NCBI GenBank assembly: GCA_016935655.1
Contig: JAFGQM010000004.1
Span: 1-17,062, forward strand
Reading direction: 5' to 3'
Source of the DNA: Candidatus Altarchaeota archaeon
GTDB taxonomy: Archaea > Altiarchaeota > Altiarchaeia > JAFGQM01
Length of the DNA stretch: 17,062 nt
The notes beneath the pieces were generated by a model. It searched no databases. It had not been told where the DNA came from and saw only the letters and a list, made by a program, of their open reading frames with translations. Shown here piece by piece: positions 7,540 through 13,480 of this stretch. The position numbers and the translations under genes were made by a program. Every line of letters starts with the position of its first letter. Positions within the stretch are counted from its first letter, which is position 1.

Positions 7540-7831
7540 AGCAAAATCGAAGATTTTGCGCACGAACTTGCTAGGAGTAAGTTGTGCGCAAGGACGCAGT
7601 CATTCGCGCGCAGAAAGTCGAAGACTTTCTCGCGCCGGGCCAATTTGAGGTTTTCAGCCCGAACTTGCCCTTCGGCAAGTTGGGCGCAGGTTCGCTTCGC
7701 AAACCTCGCGTTTTGAGTCTTGAGTTCCGTATGAGTGGATGACCGGTTTACAGCCCGAAGTCCGCTTCGCGGACTTGGGCACAGGTTCACGTTCCGTGAA
7801 CCTCGTGTTTCCGGTCTCCTGTTCCGTTCTG
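7530..7831. repeat. Hairpin-array repeat, copy A
   Basis: This aligns without gaps to 8567-8868, with about 13 differences in 302 bp by eye (near 96% identity). It holds the same series of short hairpins as copy B, some now imperfect: AACTTGCT pairs with AGTAAGTT, and GGTTCGC faces GCAAACC. Two internal units starting at 7649 (GGTTTTCAGCCCGAA) and 7745 (GGTTTACAGCCCGAA) are clearly related to each other, with different stem sequences. Open frames across the array are not convincing as genes. Confidence 0.9.
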
Positions 7832-7914
7832 ATGATAATGATTAGTTGGATAATAAACGCGGTACTAAGCCAAGATTCCTGCCAAATAGATGGTGCAGTA
7901 ATCCAAACGATCCC

Positions 7915-7922
7915 TTTAAATA
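7915..7922 (+). promoter_or_regulatory. TATA box of hicA
   Basis: TTTAAATA is a good archaeal TATA box centred about 36 bp before the hicA ATG, which implies a leader of about 10 nt. It lies in the cassette-specific part, so the cargo brings its own promoter. Confidence 0.65.
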
Positions 7923-7954
7923 TGCGCAAACAATAATAACAATCAAAAGCGATC

Positions 7955-8167
7955 ATGAAGACACTGAATGCGAATGATTTCATAAAGATTCTAAGGGAGA
8001 ATGGCTTCGTATTTGATAGGCAGGCTAAGGGGAGTCATGAAATCTGGTATAATCCAACTACACGGAATAGAGTCGTTGTGGCAAATCACGGCTCCAAGGA
8101 TATACCGAAAAAGACCCTTAGAAAGATGATTGGACAATCCGGGCTGGATGTAAATAAATTTCGTTAA
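7955..8167 (+). CDS. hicA: HicA toxin, mRNA interferase
   Basis: A 70-residue protein of the HicA (YcfA-like) family, which folds like a double-stranded RNA-binding domain and cleaves mRNA to stop translation. The catalytic His is His28 in GSHEIW. The second family signature is VVANHGSKDIPKKTLRKMIG, followed by QSGL. Length and both motifs fit an intact toxin. The ATG lies a short distance past a good TATA box. Unusually, its antitoxin gene hicB points the other way and ends 7 bp from this stop, so the two are made from separate promoters instead of one operon. Confidence 0.92.
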   Translation: MKTLNANDFIKILRENGFVFDRQAKGSHEIWYNPTTRNRVVVANHGSKDIPKKTLRKMIGQSGLDVNKFR

Positions 8168-8174
8168 TTAACTT

Positions 8175-8417
8175 CTAAGCACTGGCTATAGGCACTGCAA
8201 AAGTAGATTTCTTTAATTCCCTCTTCAATACGGATTGTGGAAGGGGATCTCCATGCTCCTCATATGACTCTATCAATTTTTTTGCAACATCCCTGGCTAT
8301 TTCGATAGTTTCTTCAATAGTATCGCCTTGCGCCATTAAATCTTCAAAATCCTCACTAGTAGCTAGATAACCACCCTCCTCTAATTTTTCTATTTTAATA
8401 TTGATTAGTTTCTCCAT
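8175..8417 (-). CDS. hicB: HicB antitoxin
   Basis: An 80-residue HicB-family protein, the partner that blocks HicA. MEKLINIKIEKLEEGGYLATSE is replaced in most relatives by similar strands of the degraded RNase-H-like HicB fold, followed by DLMAQGDTIEETIEIARDVA and the helix to GDPLPQ. No clear C-terminal DNA-binding domain (HTH or ribbon-helix-helix) is visible, so self-repression by HicB is doubtful here. An upstream in-frame ATG at 8444 would add nine residues, but TATA-like boxes at 8443-8450 and 8454-8461 place transcription starts near 8421-8432, after that codon. The ATG at 8417 is therefore chosen. Transcription converges on hicA. Confidence 0.88.
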   Translation of the reverse strand: MEKLINIKIEKLEEGGYLATSEDFEDLMAQGDTIEETIEIARDVAKKLIESYEEHGDPLPQSVLKRELKKSTFAVPIASA

Positions 8418-8442
8418 TTCGTAATTATTAGTGAAATTGGGC

Positions 8443-8461
8443 ATAAATATAACAAATTTAA
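8443..8461 (-). promoter_or_regulatory. TATA-like boxes of hicB
   Basis: On the minus strand TTAAATTT (8454-8461) and TATATTTA (8443-8450) both lie at workable distances from the ATG at 8417, and neither suits the ATG at 8444. They decide the hicB start. Which one is used cannot be told from sequence. Confidence 0.5.
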
Positions 8462-8511
8462 GGAAAGGTATGATTCTCAGGCCTTAGAACGCATAGGAGC
8501 CGCCACCCTGG

Positions 8512-8576
8512 CGAAACCCGAAACAGCAAACCCTTTTTGATCAACCTTTTTTCTAAAAAGGTTGGAGTGCGGTCGC
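8512..8576. repeat. 65-bp direct repeat, copy 2 (tRNA 3' end plus flank)
   Basis: This is identical base for base to 9608-9672. It consists of the 10-bp tRNA-derived core (8567-8576) and 55 bp that in the other copy lie directly downstream of tRNA-Gly. It includes a perfect 9-bp stem AACCTTTTT/AAAAAGGTT (8543-8551 and 8555-8563) with a 3-nt loop. Confidence 0.95.
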
Positions 8577-8868
8577 AGCAAAATCGAAGATTTTGCGCAC
8601 GAACTTGCTAGGAGCAAGTTGTGCGCAAGGACGCGGTCCTTCGCGCGCAGAAAGTCGAAGACTTTCTCGCGCCGGGCCAATTTGAGGTTCTCGGCCAGAA
8701 CTTGCCCTTCGGCAAGTTGGGCGCAGTTTCGCTTCGCGAACCTCGCGTTTTGAGTCTTGAGTTCCGTATGAGTGGATGACCGGTTTGCAACCCGAAGTCC
8801 GCTTCGCGGACTTGGGCACAGGTTCACGTTCCGTGAACCTCGTGTTTACGGTCCCCTGTTTCGTTCTG
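8567..8868. repeat. Hairpin-array repeat, copy B
   Basis: Eight hairpins follow one another in ~260 bp. (1) 8578-8596: stem GCAAAATC, loop GAA. (2) 8595-8626: GCGCAC, one bulge, AACTTGCT, loop AGG. (3) 8627-8641: AAGGAC, loop GCG. (4) 8644-8671: CGCG, one bulge, AGAAAGTC, loop GAA. (5) 8699-8718: AACTTGCC, loop CTTC. (6) 8726-8742: loop TTC, one mismatch. (7) 8795-8813: AAGTCCGC, loop TTC. (8) 8820-8840: AGGTTCACG, loop TTC. Hairpins 5-6 and 7-8 belong to two related units with conserved linkers (GGGC, CAGGTTC, GAACCTCG, GTTCCGT) but different stems. That pattern points to selection on structure in RNA or single-stranded DNA. Confidence 0.9.
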
Positions 8869-8902
8869 GAGGAGTTAAGGAGAAAAAGATAAAAATGTGA
8901 AC

Positions 8903-9289
8903 CTACAAAAAGAATCTTTTTGCCGCCTCTATAAATGCTTTGGCATCTTTAACTGATTCTTCTGCCATCTCCTTTGTTGTATCCACCAAGACACCATAAT
9001 CACTTCTTATCCTTACTTGGAGATCTCTTGCGAGGGAACTTGCATACGGTTGGTCCAGCTCTTTGGTATTAACATACAACCTTTGTAGCTCGCTTATAAC
9101 ACCATGGTGGGTCTTTGGCTCTACATCCTTTAGGGCAAGCAAGGCCTTTGCTGCATGAAACATAGAATAATAAGCATTTCGAGCAGCATCATCGTAGTAG
9201 CAGTCTTCTAAAAGACTTTTGGCATTCTTGAATTTCTTTTTTGCTTCTTCGAAATAAGACTTAGCTATCTCAGATTTCGACTGCTTCAT
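8903..9289 (-). CDS. HEPN-domain protein, toxin of a HEPN/MNT pair
   Basis: A 128-residue, almost all-helical protein of the HEPN type (PF05168-like). Landmarks are AARNAYYSMFHAAKALLALK (Arg37 to His45), then HHGVI near 61-65 and RIRSDYG near 93-99, matching the conserved Y-Y-x-M-F-H and R-x-D-Y positions of the family. HEPN proteins paired with MNT nucleotidyltransferases generally act as RNases held in check by the partner, often by nucleotide transfer. I do not see a clear canonical R-x4-6-H motif in the last helix, so RNase activity is not certain. The start overlaps the MNT 3' end by 20 bp, which implies cotranscription and probably coupled translation. Confidence 0.87.
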   Translation of the reverse strand: MKQSKSEIAKSYFEEAKKKFKNAKSLLEDCYYDDAARNAYYSMFHAAKALLALKDVEPKTHHGVISELQRLYVNTKELDQPYASSLARDLQVRIRSDYGVLVDTTKEMAEESVKDAKAFIEAAKRFFL

Positions 9290-9575
9290 TCTCGATTGTC
9301 CGGTAGAAAGGAGAGTTAAGTCTTTTTATGCGTGCATATTCTGAGGTCGTAAGGTTTATGACTTCTGGTACTGCACCGCGCTTTAAGACATCCCCTATTG
9401 GTTCCCTGAGTTCCCCAAAAACGCTTTTTTTGGAGAGTACAAATAGGTCAAGGTCACTATCTGGAGTGTCCAATCCTTTTGACACGCTGCCAAAGAGCCT
9501 TACAGACTCTACTTTGTCCCCCAAATCTGCGCGCAGCCTGTCTGCGAACTCCTTTGCAATTGCTCTTTTATCCAC
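9270..9575 (-). CDS. MNT-type nucleotidyltransferase, antitoxin of a HEPN/MNT pair
   Basis: A 101-residue minimal nucleotidyltransferase of the polymerase-beta fold. The active-site signature is LFGSVSKG (Gly29, Ser30) followed by PDSDLDLFVL with Asp41 and Asp43, the metal-binding pair; Glu71 in VPEVINL may supply the third acidic position. Members paired with HEPN proteins (MntA/HepT-like) transfer AMP or other nucleotides to the toxin. Translation must begin at GTG: no ATG occurs in frame before a stop at 9599-9597, and there is no internal Met. A CTTTTTAG box centred 25 bp upstream suggests a leaderless message. It is the first gene of the two-gene operon. Confidence 0.87.
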   Translation of the reverse strand: MDKRAIAKEFADRLRADLGDKVESVRLFGSVSKGLDTPDSDLDLFVLSKKSVFGELREPIGDVLKRGAVPEVINLTTSEYARIKRLNSPFYRTIENEAVEI

Positions 9576-9596
9576 AAATAGTTTGTTTAGTTTAGG

Positions 9597-9604
9597 CTAA
9601 AAAG
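9597..9604 (-). promoter_or_regulatory. TATA box of the MNT/HEPN operon
   Basis: CTTTTTAG on the minus strand is centred 25 bp before the GTG start, right at the border between the cassette cargo and the conserved 55-bp block. The spacing supports leaderless translation from GTG. Confidence 0.5.
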
Positions 9605-9607
9605 CGC

Positions 9608-9672
9608 CGAAACCCGAAACAGCAAACCCTTTTTGATCAACCTTTTTTCTAAAAAGGTTGGAGTGCGGTCGC
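9608..9672. repeat. 65-bp direct repeat, copy 1 (tRNA 3' end plus flank)
   Basis: Identical to 8512-8576, 1096 bp away. It covers the last nine bases of tRNA-Gly (9664-9672), one flanking base and the next 55 bp. Overlap of a direct repeat with a tRNA 3' end is the usual mark of a site-specific integration site (att). Confidence 0.95.
9639..9659 (-). terminator. Hairpin and T-run after tRNA-Gly
   Basis: A perfect 9-bp stem, AACCTTTTT/AAAAAGGTT, with loop TCT lies 5 bp past the tRNA on the minus strand. It offers a TTTTT run for archaeal termination. The same hairpin is repeated at 8543-8563 within the copied block. Confidence 0.55.
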
Positions 9673-9737
9673 CGGGATTCGAACCCGGGCTACTGGCTTG
9701 GCAAGCCAATGTCATAACCAGACTAGACTACGACCGC
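9664..9737 (-). tRNA. tRNA-Gly (anticodon GCC)
   Basis: On the minus strand a complete cloverleaf of 74 nt can be drawn. The acceptor GCGGTCG pairs with CGACCGC and is followed by discriminator A. The D arm has GG in the loop. The anticodon stem TTGGC/GCCAG encloses loop TTGCCAA with anticodon GCC. The T arm is CCGGG-TTCGAAT-CCCGG. CCA is not encoded. A T-rich box (TTTTTTTA, 9765-9772) about 32 bp upstream, overlapping the end of the transglutaminase gene, could be its promoter. Its 3' end forms the junction with the cassette array. Confidence 0.96.
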
Positions 9738-9772
9738 AAAAGCGGCTTATTTAGAAGTGGGGGGTAAAAAAA

Positions 9773-11491
9773 TTAGTGGTGTTTTACCGTGCTCTTGAAC
9801 ATTGAGACGAGAATTATCAGGATTATCGCAATCGTCACCACCAAAAGGATGAGCTCGTTCTTTATCCTCTGCAGGGGCTCCCGGTCATGAAGACCCTGGT
9901 TCTGCAGGCCAGAACCGGTCTCGGACCTGCTTATCACGATCTGTTCGCCTATGCTTGATGTGTTGGCCGTTATGGCATGAGCAGCATCAAGCTCATCAGA
10001 GCTCAAGGATATCAAAAGCTTCTTGTCCTCTGTGAGGTTCAAGCCCGAAAACAAGATTGCCCTTTTTTCACCGATCTTCAAATCCCGGACGATCTCCTTC
10101 GTGCAGTTGGACTCGCCGTTTTCAATGCATAGCAGAACCTCCAGGCTTCTTATCTCCTTGGAGCCCTCGTTGACCAAGACGACCTGCGCAGAAGACTGGT
10201 TGAATATCACCACGTCCTCGAACCTGGCGTCAGGGACGCCCTCTTCTACCGTGCGGGGGCTTATGATCAGGCTCTCGTTTGAAGCGGCCTTCGGGAAACA
10301 TACTACCTGGATGGGCATGTTGTATACATAGTTATAATCCAGGGTACTGGGTGAGAGAATCCTCCATTTCATAACGGTCTCTCCGCTGGGCGGGATTACA
10401 GAGGATTTCTCCAGATTGTCTAGCTGTACCATCTCAAGGGGCATGTTCAGTCTGCAAGTGGCCACTATGTACGAGTTGTTCGCAAGGTTCTCGACACTGG
10501 CCTCGGCCTCCAAAAGGGCATTGGAGCCTACGCTCTCCCTGCTGAGTCTCAAATTGACGTCCAATATGTTAAGCTTGCTTTCCGTCTTTGTCACAAAGAC
10601 CTCCTTGGAGTCGGGCCCGAAATAGGCCTCCACACCCCTGCCCTCCCACCTAAGGCGGTTGAAGACATGGTCGTCACTGGGCACCCTAGCCAGCACTATG
10701 TGCGTGGAGTCGACAAACCCCACTTCGTTGTATGTGGGGTCTATGGGCAGCCAGACGCCATCGACATAGAACTCTGCCCATGCATGGAGGTCCCAATTCT
10801 CGCCGCTGAAAACCAGGCCCTCGACATATCTCCCGGGTATGCCCAGGCTCTTCGCAAAGGATATCAACAGGTTGGTGTACTCGTCACAAACGCCTCTTCT
10901 GATGGTGAAAACATCTGAGGCCGGGACCGAGGAGCTCCAATAGTCCTTGTCGTATTCCATAGTGTTATATATCCAGTTCGACATTGATGCCAGCGCGGCA
11001 AGCCTGCTGCCAGAGCCCTCGGCTATGGACTTGGCCTTGTTTTTCATGGCCCCCGTCCATGCAGTCAGGTTGTCGGGCTGGAGGTATTCCTCAAGAGAGC
11101 CGGGGTTCGTATCGGCGATGCCGCCCAAGCCCATTATGGCGTTCTTGAAACGGTTCACGGAAACGTCCCATTTGACCTCGTAGTCCAGAACCTTGGCCCG
11201 CGGCCTCTCCCAGGTTATCTTCAATATTTTGTTTCCGAACCTGTCAGTCTCGATGGAATAGGTATCGGGTGTGACGCTCAAGAGCTTGGCGCTCTGGAGG
11301 TTCGTGTCCTGCGGGTAGATATACAGGCTTGCCTCTATCCAGTTTATGTTGGAATCGCCGGAGGTGTGGTCCACGTTCACCCCCCCTGACATAGTAACCG
11401 TAGCGTCCATCAGCTCCACTTCCCAGGGGCTTAATGCTGACGCCAGGGGCAAAACAGTTATAGCCAACAGTATAATCAAATGCCTCATCAT
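9773..11491 (-). CDS. Secreted membrane-anchored transglutaminase-like protein
   Basis: A 572-residue protein with an N-terminal signal peptide (LIILLAITVLPLASA, cleavage near residue 20), an outside region and a C-terminal membrane helix at about 546-566 followed by a short basic tail. The transglutaminase-like core holds the expected triad: Cys202 in RRGVCDEYTNLL, His236 in DLHAWAEFY, and Asp251 in LPIDPTYNE. Such domains act as cysteine proteases, transamidases or peptide-modifying enzymes, so cleavage or cross-linking of envelope proteins is possible; the substrate is unknown. Residues ~300-530 look like beta-rich Ig-type domains with sequons NNS, NES, NQS, NCT, NLT and NTS. A TTTTTAT box (11520-11526) centred 32 bp before the ATG, partly abutting the previous gene's stop, indicates an independent short-leader transcript. 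Confidence 0.88.
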   Translation of the reverse strand: MMRHLIILLAITVLPLASALSPWEVELMDATVTMSGGVNVDHTSGDSNINWIEASLYIYPQDTNLQSAKLLSVTPDTYSIETDRFGNKILKITWERPRAKVLDYEVKWDVSVNRFKNAIMGLGGIADTNPGSLEEYLQPDNLTAWTGAMKNKAKSIAEGSGSRLAALASMSNWIYNTMEYDKDYWSSSVPASDVFTIRRGVCDEYTNLLISFAKSLGIPGRYVEGLVFSGENWDLHAWAEFYVDGVWLPIDPTYNEVGFVDSTHIVLARVPSDDHVFNRLRWEGRGVEAYFGPDSKEVFVTKTESKLNILDVNLRLSRESVGSNALLEAEASVENLANNSYIVATCRLNMPLEMVQLDNLEKSSVIPPSGETVMKWRILSPSTLDYNYVYNMPIQVVCFPKAASNESLIISPRTVEEGVPDARFEDVVIFNQSSAQVVLVNEGSKEIRSLEVLLCIENGESNCTKEIVRDLKIGEKRAILFSGLNLTEDKKLLISLSSDELDAAHAITANTSSIGEQIVISRSETGSGLQNQGLHDREPLQRIKNELILLVVTIAIILIILVSMFKSTVKHH

Positions 11492-11530
11492 TGGGTTAGG
11501 GAAAATTGAGATGATAGGGATAAAAACCCG

Positions 11531-11752
11531 TTAGGGCATGGTGCCCTCTCTGGAGTTCAGCAGGGCTATGGCCGTGTTTAGTCTCTTCAGCTTCATGACC
11601 TCCGCTTGGGACAACTGGTCCACGGTCTTGCCCCTGGTCATTTTGTCCCTCTCTAATCTATACCTCCCAACGGCATCACGGAGCTGCTCGCGCGATGTGG
11701 GCGGCCTGCCCTTCGGCGGATATATCCTGTGTGGGGTCCTCTTGGGTTTCAT
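11531..11752 (-). CDS. Small basic protein of unknown function (73 aa)
   Basis: A short, Arg/Lys-rich protein. The N-terminal third is Pro-rich and probably flexible (MKPKRTPHRIYPPKGRPP). The rest (TSREQLRDAVGRYRLERDK to LNTAIALLNSR) should form two helices. It has no membrane segment and no cysteine. The charge suggests nucleic-acid or ribosome binding, but no family is recognised. A TATA-like TATTTTTA (11772-11779) centred 24 bp before the ATG, filling the gap to the upstream gene, supports it as a real leaderless gene. It could alternatively be cotranscribed with that gene. Confidence 0.65.
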   Translation of the reverse strand: MKPKRTPHRIYPPKGRPPTSREQLRDAVGRYRLERDKMTRGKTVDQLSQAEVMKLKRLNTAIALLNSREGTMP

Positions 11753-11783
11753 CTTGATTACATACAGGTTCTAAAAATAAAAA

Positions 11784-13118
11784 TCATGCGTTTGCCAGGC
11801 ACCATTCCCTCATGCTGACGCTCATGACCTCATAACAATGGCTCACATCGCCGGTGGCCAGCGCCTTGCAGGTATAGTGATAATTCACATGGTCAAAGAC
11901 CGTGCAGTTGCCCGCATTGAGCGAATTCCAAGTTATGACCGATTTCATGCACACGGACACCTGCGTGCTGTTGGAGGTCAGGAGGCACATCGTCAGGTTG
12001 CTCTGGTTAGTGGCGATGTTGGTGAAGCACTGGTCCCTCAATTCGACATCCAGTATGTTCCCGCAGTAATCGGCGGTGTTGGCCTTCATGGACGCCCTGT
12101 AGATGCAGTCGTCTTTTATGTCGTTTATCAAATCCTGGTCCCTGCCCGTGATAGTTAAGCATAGGGAAGGATTCTCATTTCTCTCCCGTACATGATTATA
12201 ACAGTCGCCGCCCGTGTAATAAGTGGCAAAGCAGTCGCCGGGGTCCAGGGTGAGTTTGCCCACCCCCAGATAGCAGCTGTTCTCCCAATGCGGGTCGTTG
12301 ATGAACTGGCAGTAGTCGGAGTTCTTCTCCTCCTTGGCCAGGTCGGTGAGGCAGGAGCCCTCTTTGTAGATATCAGTGATGCCTGCGCACCTGCTCTGGT
12401 CCGCTATGTTGAGTGGGCCGACAGAGCTCTGGGGAAGGCAATCTCCTAAAAGTTTGCAAGAACCTGCTTCGCAAGAACAGTTGAATGTGGGTGTGTAACC
12501 GCTAGGGCAGGGCGCAAATGGTGGTGAGGTGTTTGAACAGACGTCAGTCCCGATGATGCAACAACGTCCTTTTTGTTCATCGTAATAACAGTCGGAGTCT
12601 GTTGTGCACTCGTACTCGTCGGGAGGGTAACAGTTAAGTCGATGCTCGCACATACCACTGACGCAAACGCATTCGTCGGGATCGCATTTCCAGCCGGGTG
12701 GGAGACGTTCATACAGTATGATAGGACTGCAGACATCCGTCCCGACAATACAACAGCTGGTGTGCGCTTCGGGATTGACCATGCAATCGGTATCCTCCTC
12801 GCATGTGGGGGCCTCGGGGCATGGAGCGAACTCGCACGTTGGCGGTACCCTGCTTACAGTAGAGCCGTCAGGGCAGACCTTCGCATCCTCTGGGCAGCCG
12901 ATTGGTTCGGGACAAGGGGCGAACTCACAATTAGGACCGACCCTCCCGACAGCGGTCCCGTCGGGGCATATCTTGGCATCTGCGGTGCATGCCACAGGCC
13001 CAGTCTCCTGCCCCTGTAGCAGGAGGATCGCCACTACGGACATGACTGCGACGATGACGATCAAGATCAAAAAGACCACCACAGCGCTACTGACTCCTTT
13101 TCTGCCCATGGAATCCAT
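11784..13118 (-). CDS. Cys-rich membrane-anchored surface protein with three repeat types
   Basis: A 444-residue protein with 44 cysteines by my count. The N-terminus, MGRKGVSSAVVVFLILIV through residue ~35, is one hydrophobic helix after a short basic stretch. The R-K-G-V-S junction resembles archaeal type IV pilin signals cut after Gly, though it could be a plain anchor. Outside come two ~28-residue repeats (KICPDGTAV..CEFAPCP and KVCPDGSTV..CEFAPCP) of a type common in CPR and DPANN genomes. Next are two ~60-residue repeats, each containing CCIVGTDVC or CCIIGTDVC. Then about eight short C-terminal repeats follow, each with a Cys pair (for example DYCGNILDVELRDQC). The even cysteine number suits full disulfide pairing. 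Function is unknown; adhesion or cell contact is a guess. A TTTTTTAAT box centred 25 bp before the ATG supports the chosen start, though the fourth codon is also ATG. Confidence 0.85.
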   Translation of the reverse strand: MDSMGRKGVSSAVVVFLILIVIVAVMSVVAILLLQGQETGPVACTADAKICPDGTAVGRVGPNCEFAPCPEPIGCPEDAKVCPDGSTVSRVPPTCEFAPCPEAPTCEEDTDCMVNPEAHTSCCIVGTDVCSPIILYERLPPGWKCDPDECVCVSGMCEHRLNCYPPDEYECTTDSDCYYDEQKGRCCIIGTDVCSNTSPPFAPCPSGYTPTFNCSCEAGSCKLLGDCLPQSSVGPLNIADQSRCAGITDIYKEGSCLTDLAKEEKNSDYCQFINDPHWENSCYLGVGKLTLDPGDCFATYYTGGDCYNHVRERNENPSLCLTITGRDQDLINDIKDDCIYRASMKANTADYCGNILDVELRDQCFTNIATNQSNLTMCLLTSNSTQVSVCMKSVITWNSLNAGNCTVFDHVNYHYTCKALATGDVSHCYEVMSVSMREWCLANA

Positions 13119-13156
13119 CGCTAACTTAAGGTAACTTCATTAAAAAATGAGATCGA

Positions 13157-13450
13157 TTAAGCTCTCCTCTTCCTTTGCTCCCTCGCCTTCTTGACCTTCC
13201 GGCCTTCGGTGTTTCTCCTAAACCACTGCCAGAACCGCATTCTTCTCTGGTGCCACCTTTCCATAGTCTGCATAGTGCCCTCATAATCCTTGTCCGCCCT
13301 AAGGGCCTCTTGGTTGTAGTGGCCAAGTGCCATCCCCACATGTTCATTTTCCAAGCGCGCTGCAGTCGCCGCCTCTTCGCGCCGTTCCCCAAATATGGCA
13401 GCACGGTGTTCGTTTATCCTGAGTTTCAGTGTAGCGGATTTTTGTGCCAT
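13157..13450 (-). CDS. Small basic protein of unknown function (97 aa)
   Basis: A 97-residue, strongly basic protein, predicted almost entirely helical. A mixed-charge N-terminal half (FGERREEAATAARLENEH) leads to a Trp/Arg-rich segment (ERWHQRRMRFWQWFRRN) and a Lys/Arg tail ending EQRKRRA. No family is recognised. The composition would suit binding to RNA, DNA or membrane surface. The promoter box TTTTTTAT, centred 27 bp before the ATG, directly abuts the stop codon of the methyltransferase gene, which argues for a real leaderless gene instead of a chance frame. Confidence 0.7.
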   Translation of the reverse strand: MAQKSATLKLRINEHRAAIFGERREEAATAARLENEHVGMALGHYNQEALRADKDYEGTMQTMERWHQRRMRFWQWFRRNTEGRKVKKAREQRKRRA

Positions 13451-13471
13451 CCTCGTTATTAAAAAAGTAAA

Positions 13472-13480
13472 GATAAAAAA
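13472..13480 (-). promoter_or_regulatory. TATA box of the 97-aa gene
   Basis: ATTTTTTAT on the minus strand fills the bases right after the methyltransferase stop (13481-13483), 27 bp before the next ATG. It is an example of the pattern in this stretch, where each gene has its own box packed between neighbours. Confidence 0.55.

Larger units (their letters stand above)
7540..8566. mobile_element. Cassette 2: HicA/HicB toxin-antitoxin between conserved ends
   Basis: A 1027-bp unit between two 10-bp core repeats. Its ends match those of the neighbouring cassette: hairpin array at the distal end (7540-7831) and a 55-bp block at the tRNA-proximal end (8512-8566). The middle (7832-8511), with hicA and hicB, has no counterpart in the other cassette. 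Cargo is visibly more AT-rich than the flanking chromosomal genes. No recombinase gene is inside. Calling it mobile is inference from the shared ends, swapped cargo and tRNA location. Confidence 0.55.
8577..9662. mobile_element. Cassette 1: HEPN/MNT toxin-antitoxin between conserved ends
   Basis: A 1086-bp unit between two 10-bp core repeats and directly downstream of tRNA-Gly. It has the same architecture as cassette 2: hairpin array at the distal end (8577-8868), 55-bp block at the tRNA-proximal end (9608-9662), and unrelated cargo between (8869-9607). The cargo encodes a HEPN/MNT pair. No integrase is inside. The mobile-element label is inference. Confidence 0.55.

Noticed and set aside
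7463..7648. Plus-strand 61-aa frame
   Set aside because: It starts in AT-rich spacer and runs into the hairpin array; it has no ribosome site and no sensible composition.
7473..7790. Minus-strand 105-aa frame across hairpin array A, similar to a 116-aa frame at 8477-8827 across copy B
   Set aside because: Both are simply the translated hairpin array. Several other frames are also open, many of the few differences between copies change amino acids, and the peptide has no recognisable motif. The stems explain the conservation better than a protein does.
8418..8444. Nine-codon N-terminal extension of HicB
   Set aside because: The promoter boxes place transcription after this ATG, and the extension has no counterpart in the HicB fold.
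7530..8868. CRISPR array
   Set aside because: The repeated elements are two 302-bp copies and internal ~96-bp units with differing stems. There are no short identical repeats with regular unique spacers and no cas genes.
12573..13019. Plus-strand 148-aa frame opposite the Cys-rich gene
   Set aside because: It lies entirely antisense to a gene with clear repeats and a promoter, and has no motif of its own.
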